NCBI RefSeq assembly: GCF_022581195.2
Contig: NC_061474.1
Span: forward strand, 3,286,001-3,350,000
Source: Helicoverpa zea
Lineage: Eukaryota > Arthropoda > Insecta > Lepidoptera > Noctuidae
Length of the DNA stretch: 64,000 nt
Reading direction: 5' to 3'
Each line of letters starts with the position of its first letter. Position 1 is the first letter of the stretch. This document shows, piece by piece, positions 56,870-64,000 of the stretch. A program made the translations under genes and the position numbers. The notes under the pieces were generated by a model, which was given only the letters and a program-made list of their open reading frames with translations, searched no databases and was not told the DNA's origin.

Positions 56870-57430
56870 TCTAAAACCCATGTTTTTTAGTAGGTGTTTT
56901 ATGGACCAGGGTAGCGGTAACTCTTTCGAACAATCCCGCGGCCCCGGCAGGCCTTGGCCCTGCTGGGCCCCACTGGGTTTGCTGACATCTCCCTGAGGAG
57001 CCTGTGGAACAACGCGCGCTGCTGACACGGGTCTGTTGTCTATGCAGACGGTGGAACGATGAGCCACCCGAACTCACCGCCCACAGACCGACGCCTACGG
57101 TGGCCGGGAGTCGTCTCTCGACCCTTGGCGCCCGTGGTGTCTTCCTGGTCCACTACAGCGGCTGGGATGAGAGGTGCTACTCGCAGTCGCTCCGCCGTCT
57201 CCTTCTCGAGCATGACTGCTTCGCAGAAGGGGCGACGGCTTCCCATTCTCTCTAGCTCCGGACCATAGCTTGAACCAGGGAAGGACGCGAAAGGTCGCCG
57301 CTGCCTATTGCCTCGACGACAACACCGCGGTACCCTTCCCAGGCAGTGCACACCTGGACTGTGTGCTCCATCGTGTCCTCAGAGCTGTCCGCATGGTGGT
57401 GAAGTAAAAGCCCTTGCTCAGTAAGGTCAT
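56870..57430 (-). pseudogene. R1-like LINE 3' coding fragment
   Basis: Minus-strand reading DTMEHTVQVCTAWEGYRGVV, GSGDLSRPSLVQAMVRS, a stop, then FCEAVMLEKETAERLR, resembling the C-terminal region of R1/TRAS-type retrotransposons. GC-rich relative to the host sequence around it. Confidence 0.7.
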
Positions 57431-59189
57431 AGAGTAGGTAAAATAAGCAATAAGCATTTGTACCTTGAATGAGCTGACAGCTATGAGGAAAAACAGAATA
57501 ACCGAATGAATACAATTTGTTTAGATTTTATAAATTAAGATGAGAAAGAAGATTTGTATCTAACCTAGAGATAGTTAAGGACACACAAGTTTACTTTTCT
57601 AAAAGACAGCAACTTTAACACTCTTACAATACGTAATGTATGCAACATTACATTATATTCAGGCTACATAACAAAGATTTGACGTTAAATGAACAATTGC
57701 TATATTTTATCAGAAAAACGTAAAAACCGGTAAATTACCGGTTTCATATTATTTTTACCGGTAATTTAAAACTCGCAAAAATGGGCGATTTACCGGTAAA
57801 AACGAAACCGGTTAGCCGGTATTGCATGCCCTAACTGAAATGTAAGTAGTTAATAACGTAGCTTCTAAGCACGTCGCATATAAGCTCCGTAACTGCTTTC
57901 TAGAGGCGATTTTCCACGGCTGCGTGGTACAGTGCTTGTGACACACTTGTACCAAAATATAAATAGATGTGTTTCGAATACTTACCATGAACTATATTAT
58001 TTTGTCATCCTTTTTTTTTTGTTTGTTTGCGATTCTACAGGATCTTCGCATGCTATATTGTATGCGTTAATACATAATTAAATGGAATACTTACAATTTT
58101 TACCTATTACTTCTTTAATGGGCAACTATAGAATCAATCTTATTTATATTTTTGACATTCATAAGTGCTTGTAAAGGCCTAAACTTTGACACCATGTCCC
58201 TTCCGGTCTACTCACTCGCTCGCGAACGTTCGTGAACATTCGTTTTTGCATGAAGATACGCTAACAGTGGACTCGAACCGACACGAATATAGTTTTAGTA
58301 GAATCTTGCCGCATCATCTCGTAACAATCGTGTTAGCTCTGATTGTGCGAGTCAATGAGGAAAACCACAAATTTTCACAAAGCTCAAAACTGACGTTTAC
58401 AATTGTATGCATGTAGCCTTTTTAGTAGCACAAACGACGCCACAGAAGCATAGTCTCATCTAAACTACACAGGAAGGGTGCTGTTTTCTATTTTACTCAC
58501 TATAAAAAGTTGAGTTGAGTTTGCCTAGCCTCCATCTACTGAATGGAATGGAATATTTTGTGATATCTATAAGTACATCTATTTAGTAGGTGAGATAGGA
58601 TGTACATATTATACTCCCATAAATAATAGTTATAATAAAGATACTCTTATCAGAATCTCATAAGTAAGTATCTAAGTAGGTACTATTATGATGAAAACCT
58701 ACAAGAACAGCATTTTGTTTAATTAGAAACTAATGATTCTACAAACCCCAACTACTTACTTTTCAATACTTCTTTGGCGAAAGACAAAAACCTGAATTGA
58801 AGTTAGGTCAGAAAAACTTAAAAACTGCTAATGTGACTAGCAATTTTAAATAGTGTAGTATAAGTACCTACCTACAATTTATTCTAAACAAGCAGTCAAA
58901 TATAAATTACATAATTTACGGAGTATAATAAAAACAAAACTGATTCAACTACAGTTAATTTAAAATCAGAAAACATTACAAAAATAAAACACTTAAACGC
59001 CAACATTGAACTAAAAAGATTACCCAACCCAAATGATCTATTTAAAACGCCTATTTCATTTAATATAAACATCACTATTAATTTGTACTATAAAGTGGAG
59101 GAAATCATAATTTTTACTGGTATAGATGAGCGTTGTATGAAATGACGTGGGATCGCTATATATCATTGGGACATGGAGAACAAAATGAC

Positions 59190-59495
59190 TAGCGGAGGTG
59201 CCATGACGGAAAATCGCCTAAGAAAGTAGCGCGCCGAAATGATGATCTTCGGGGGACGTGGAACGTTTCTGTCCTCGCCCTTATATGCCTTCATTGGACC
59301 CGCCATTTTTAGTAATAACAAGAATGATTCTCAGATGTCTCAAAGAACCCCAACGCCTCGTTAGTTCACTCGTAACTAATCGTTTTGATCATGCCCACGG
59401 TACCTAGTTGTTTTTTTTGACCTAGATGAAGGCGCCTGACCGACCAGCACTATTGCATCTCTGTTCATCTTTCTTTGCTCCGTGCATTGGGTAAA
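59190..59495. repeat. Dispersed repeat, family member 2
   Basis: Counterpart of 14525-14815: AAAATCGCCTAAGAAAGTAG, GGAACGTTTCTGTC, TTCACTCGTAACTAATCG and a final TGCATCTCTGTTCATC block. Confidence 0.55.
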
Positions 59496-59892
59496 TAAAT
59501 CAGTTTGTCCGTTTCAGAGGTCGCCACAGCTGCTAAGTGTTGACAGGTCGGCTTCCTGCCTGACCAGGGTTGAGGGGAAATTCATTTAGGTTTATATCTA
59601 TGTTTATTCGAATTCACTCGTACTTGGACGTATTATAAAATGTGAAGATTGTAATGCCGCATAAAACGGTTCTTGATTCATACAAATTATAAGCATTTGA
59701 ATACACTGATCTGTAGAGCCAGGGTGTCTAGAAATGCCTATGAGGTATTCTTCTTTAATTTTACATTAAGTATGATATTAAATAATAACCATTAACATAC
59801 AAACTAAAAGCCTATTTGGGAGACAAACGGCATAATGTAGGTATGATTCATAGCTAACATGCTAACCCTTCAATAACTTGCGTCAAGCGTAA

Positions 59893-59968
59893 AATTTGCG
59901 AATGTGGACTTTAGGACCAAAAGGTCCTATTTGCGAACGTGGACCTTAGGAGCAAATGGTCCTATTAA
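59893..59968. repeat. Two-copy 36-bp tandem repeat with internal hairpins
   Basis: TTTGCGAATGTGGACTTTAG and TTTGCGAACGTGGACCTTAG start successive units, each ending in a GGACC…GGTCC type stem. Confidence 0.7.
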
Positions 59969-60859
59969 GATGAGATCTATTCGATAGCGATTGATCTATT
60001 ATGTAGTTTGACCGGCGCTTACGCGATTTGCGCGGGCGCTTACGATAACGTCAAGTTACCGATTTGTGCAGTCATCTGAACTATCTTATAGGATTATGGA
60101 TAATGGCAGGGGTGTAGAACGTCAGAGTGTAGATATTTTTCATAACAAAGTCATAAAGGTGATGAAACTTAACCTGCTTTAAAGTTGATCTATAAATCTT
60201 AAAATATTGGAGAAATCAGAGACTCCACGAACTTTAAAAATGAAGAAAATATTCGCCACCGAACGGACTTGTTCAAAACACAAACTCCGATATCCACGAA
60301 AACATTTCCACCGCGGAAAAAAACTTCCCATACAAACCCGCAAACAAGGAAAAATAAGACCAAGTCTGCAACTTGTGCAACTCACTCGCGGCGATTGGAC
60401 GGCGAGAGAACGAGACAGTATTACCTTCCCCAACGAGAGAAAAAGAGACAGAACTAACCCTACATAGCTCGCGTCCCTTTGCGCAGCAATCCGTGAAATT
60501 AGAGTCGTCTAAACGAATCTAACGATTATTTTATTATCCCTTTTACGCTAAGATTTGTTCCTTGCTCACTCAAATAAAAATAAAAGGTGAATAAGGCGTT
60601 GTGAGGGTCAAGAGGCGGACATAAATTTTGGAAGCGTTTAGGGTCAGGATTGGCTTATTTTTCGGGCCTTTAGGTCCGGGCGGACGCCTCGAGCGGCTCG
60701 GATGAACGCGCCCATGTTATATTATATGACATCATTTATTTTGGAGATTACTATAATATTACACGCATGGTGAATAGGCGTTTTCGTGGGTCCTAATGGT
60801 TGTTAATAAGCAGTTACTATTCTAAGCATATAACAGGTATGTTTCAGGAGTTTCATTTC

Positions 60860-60918
60860 AAGAGAACATTGTAATTAGAGAAAGGAAACACTCCTTTCTC
60901 TAATTACAATGTTCTCTT
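60860..60918. repeat. Perfect 27-bp-stem hairpin with 5-nt loop
   Basis: AAGAGAACATTGTAATTAGA and seven further bases (60860-60886) pair exactly with 60892-60918. The loop is AACAC (60887-60891). Confidence 0.85.
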
Positions 60919-62436
60919 TTAACGGTTAATTGCTGAAGTAAGAGACATAAATATAGGCGTAAATTTTTGTAATTTATAATATTTAATAAGTAGATACTTC
61001 GTGACTTATGGTAGAGCTTACACAATGTAATCTTTTAATGACATAAATTAATTTCTTTTACTTTGGTACCTTATACTTACTTTTGGTTTCTTAAACTTAG
61101 GAGGAGTACCGTTTAAACAAAAGCTACTCGTTTGTTTTTAACAGAAATAAAAACTTCTTAATTGCGGTTTGAGTGATCAAAAAAAGACTAGACCTAATTG
61201 TAACTGTTATAACTTAGATCTAGACAATGAGTGTAGTGTTATAGACTTTTTATCAAGTTCATCGACTGACGTTTAGTGCAAAAAGTTCCTCCTAGTTTTT
61301 GCTTGAATCACAGCACTGAAATAAAAATAGCTTTTGTATCGTCGTAGTCTTAAACGAAAGTTAATAATGCTTAAAAATAATAGAGTATTTGGTAATGTGA
61401 TGCCCAACGTATCTACTTATTGTTGTACCTATGTGTGTGTAGGTATCTTCTTATGTTGTATCTCACATGGCGGTAGCTTTCCTTATCTTTCTTCTCCACT
61501 TCACTTTATCTTCAACATCACATTCTTATATTATTTACGTGGTGCTCCATCACAATATCTTATTTTTATTTATGCCTAGCGTTTTCCCAACTAGGTAAGC
61601 AACATGTGTTCGACTACCGATCTAACCTATGCAACAGAGCAGTGTTTTACATAGAGCATCTGCCTATTTTGCGTTATCTATACATATAATAAATCTGTAG
61701 AAAAGTAATTTTTGTACATTGAAGAAATTTACAAAAAAAATAGCCAGTATTTTAAAGGATAACTAACAGAACCCATTTCCATCATTTTTGTCATTTTTGT
61801 CTGTTTGTCTGTTTATCTGTTTGTTTGTTCGCGATTCACGTAAAATCTACGAATTAAATGCAGACAATGCTTATATATAAAAATTCTACGTAACTTGGGG
61901 TATTACTTAGTTTTTGTTTCATCGAAATCGATTCACTCTATCAAAAGATATGATTAATTTTGTGAATTCAAGATGTAAAATATTACGACACGCAATCTAT
62001 TTGTCAAAACTGTACATTTGAATGTTGTACTTATTAGTTGATCGGCCTATTATTAATCTTTACACAGAAAATCACACGTTTATAAGTAACTTCGGAAGAA
62101 AAAAAAATATGAAAATTTTGTTTAGCCAAGGTTAAAGTAGCTCCATCTGTGGTAAATAAAATACATCAAATTTGTCAAAGGAGCGAGGTGGTAAATGACA
62201 ATATTACCATACATTCTTTATAGAGGATTATTATTTCAACAGATGGAGTTGTGTATTTTCCGTAATTCACCATATTTTAACACGTAGTGTAATTTTTCGA
62301 TAGACATTTCAATAGTGTTTGTCAGTTTGCCGTGCCACATCAAAATCCAACTATAATTATTACCTTGATGAAAAGAAAATTAATAGTTCTCAGCCAAATT
62401 TAAAACGGTGCCATCTAAATTATTTTTTGAACATCC

Positions 62437-62814
62437 ATCCTCCGAGCCTTTTCCCAACTATGTTGGGGTTGGCTTCCAGTCTAACCGGATTCAGCTGAGT
62501 ACCAGTGCTTTACAAGAAGCGACTGCCTATCTGACCTCCTCAACCCAGTTACCCAGGCAACCCGATACCCCTTGGTTAGACTGGTGTCAGACTTACTGGC
62601 TTCTGACTACCCGTAACGACTGTCAAGGATGTTCAATGACAACCGGGACCTACAGTTTAACGTGCCATCCGAAACACAGTCATTGGTGTCTAAGATATAC
62701 TTAGAAGTACATACAAACTTAGAAAAGTTGCATTAGTACTTGCCTGACCTGGGATTGAACCCGCGCCCTCATACTTGAGAGGTTGGTCTTTTACCCACTA
62801 GGCCACCACGACTT
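62437..62814 (-). mobile_element. Full-length tRNA-derived SINE
   Basis: On the minus strand: head AAGTCGTGGTGGCCTAGTGG (A box-like, 62791-62805), B box-like GGTTCAATCCC (62752-62762), then a ~300-bp body that recurs in fragments at 9257, 13970, 15812, 22603 and 48196. About 378 bp; best-preserved copy in the window. Confidence 0.82.
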
Positions 62815-64000
62815 CTTCTAATCTTTAATCTAAATTTTTTTTTGAACATTATGTCAAAAATGATGACTTTAGTGGAACAATTAATTATCATTTAAAGTTA
62901 CAGATGGAGTTCATATCAGGATTTTTTCATAAACATAGTTTAGCTTATCTTCCACTATTAATGTGGTGGCCTTAAAACAAATTACTTTGAGTGAGTAGTA
63001 TTAAGTAGACCTTAATTATTTTTTCTGATGCAAAATATGTAAACTTAATCCTAGAAGAAATGAGGATCTATCTCTCGCAAGCGCTGCTAAGCGTGAGGTA
63101 GGTAATGTAGGATTCTGTAGCTTTAAAAACAAGCCCAGATACAAAGTGTAGAGAAGAAATGGGAGCTCTCTCTATTTAATACCATACACACGTAAAATGC
63201 TTTATGCGTCTGAAAACGTACAAATTACGTGCCGCATACCAGAGACATGCTTACTTTCAACTTCTGATCGCAAATACACTGTTCACGATTACGAACAGTC
63301 TCAGTAAGACCCGAGCCAAGTCTAAAAAACACCTTTTATATAAAACTACGTTTGATGTCATTTAATCACAAAGACAGAATTGTTCTCTGTTGCAAATCCT
63401 ATCCACCTATATCCTATCCTAATCCAGAATGCATTGCAGGTGTGCATTGCACAAAAACCAATGGTATCCTATTCGAGAAATCAAAAGAGTTGACCTGCCA
63501 ACGTCAGCTTCTGCGCTAAGCAAGTGTTCTTAATAGTAGATACCATCAGAATTTCATTCATCGTTGAATGAGGTGAATAAATTTTCAGAAACCACAATAA
63601 CAGTAGGAGCCAAAGCGTATTATCGCTTCATAGAGCTTTGATTGGCCCCAGGTGACCAAGTCAGGTCTGATTTGTTCGTTCATCAGATCTTTGAAAGTGT
63701 TTCGGTGGATACTTACTGTCGTCCTGTTTACGTGTGACACAAAATATGGTATATAAACGTCCTCCGCAAGAGCGAAATTTTCCCGGTGTGCGGTAGTGAC
63801 GCACAGTATACAACACTTATGTTTCTTTTGATTTGCTGGCTCCACCAAGAAATGACAAATTGCGAACGTACATTGTGAAAATCTTGGCAAAACTGCAGGT
63901 TTCAAGTACGAACACATGAAGTGGACTCTCACAGATACGTACATTTTGCCTATTCGTGAACTAATGCAAACATTTCGGTGGAGTCCCGGCTTAGGCCTCC
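62815..64000. other. Right-edge region, no gene recognised
   Basis: AT-rich. A 119-codon minus-strand frame (63585-63944) matches no family I know and has no start or splice context, so it is not called. Confidence 0.5.

Larger units (their letters stand above)
56275..57833. mobile_element. hAT element with exact 8-bp TSD and nested LINE fragments
   Basis: Ends TAGGGCATGCAAT (56275) and complement (to 57833), both followed inwards by many ACCGGTAA-type palindromic motifs. ACTGAAAT flanks it at 56267-56274 and 57834-57841. No hAT transposase was found. Two LINE coding fragments lie within (56497-56780 plus strand, 56870-57430 minus strand). Confidence 0.88.
57842..62436. other. Presumed homeobox-gene intron or intergenic DNA
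   Basis: Mostly AT-rich. Contains the dispersed repeat at 59190-59495, a two-copy 36-bp repeat at 59893-59968, GC-richer patches at 60000-60060 and 60650-60710, a perfect hairpin at 60860-60918 and a dispersed repeat with TTGTCTGTTTGTCTGTTTAT near 61680-61880. No exon recognised; no homeobox seen. Confidence 0.5.

Noticed and set aside
63585..63944. 119-codon minus frame near the right edge
   Set aside because: No recognised domain and no supporting splice or start context.

Overview
The window is animal nuclear DNA and almost certainly lepidopteran (moth or butterfly). The reasons are split genes with GT-AG introns, insect-type protein sequences, tRNA-headed SINEs, Lep1-like Helitron pieces, hAT and Harbinger miniature elements and LINE fragments. 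No rRNA, tRNA or CRISPR array was seen. I could not assign a species.

Layout. (1) 1-2428, minus: the 5' end of an XPR1-type phosphate exporter (first two coding exons, SPX domain); the gene runs off the left edge. (2) 3303-4232, minus: complete three-exon exosome subunit CSL4/EXOSC1. (3) 5075-23455, plus: complete 21-exon coatomer alpha subunit (alpha-COP), 1230 codons if the first exon-8 donor is used. It is divergent from CSL4, and a CrebA/XBP1-like motif lies about 85 bp before its ATG. (4) 23620-34193, minus: complete 12-exon facilitative sugar (Tret1-like) transporter, convergent with alpha-COP; the two candidate poly(A) signals are about 80 bp apart. (5) 34194-51039: 17 kb without a recognisable gene, holding several mobile-element remnants and possible regulatory islands. 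(6) 51040-51334, plus: first coding exon of what looks like an NK1/slouch-class homeobox gene; its homeobox was not found in the remaining 12.7 kb, so the gene probably continues past the right edge.

The most striking feature is in alpha-COP exon 8. A 111-bp unit (27 codons of exon 3' end, the splice donor and about 29 nt of ATG-repeat intron) is present as 12 perfect tandem copies, each with its own donor. The unit is a multiple of three and has no stop in the coding frame, so any donor would give an in-frame protein differing by multiples of 37 residues. The same kind of event, duplication of the 3' part of an exon across its donor, has left decayed 'echo' copies 19-34 nt downstream of the donors of alpha-COP exons 16 and 19 and transporter exons 2 and 6. 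I did not find this described and treat it as the main lead.

Mobile elements with target-site evidence: two hAT elements with exact 8-bp duplications (23832-25205; 56275-57833, the latter carrying two LINE fragments), a hAT relic with a C-terminal dimerisation segment and an internal 88-bp tandem repeat (30516-31522), a Harbinger-type MITE with TTA duplication (457-878), two apparently identical 231-bp inverted-repeat MITEs in opposite orientation 18 kb apart, and a 1.24-kb foldback element (37954-39193). Everything was read by eye; no alignment or database search was run.
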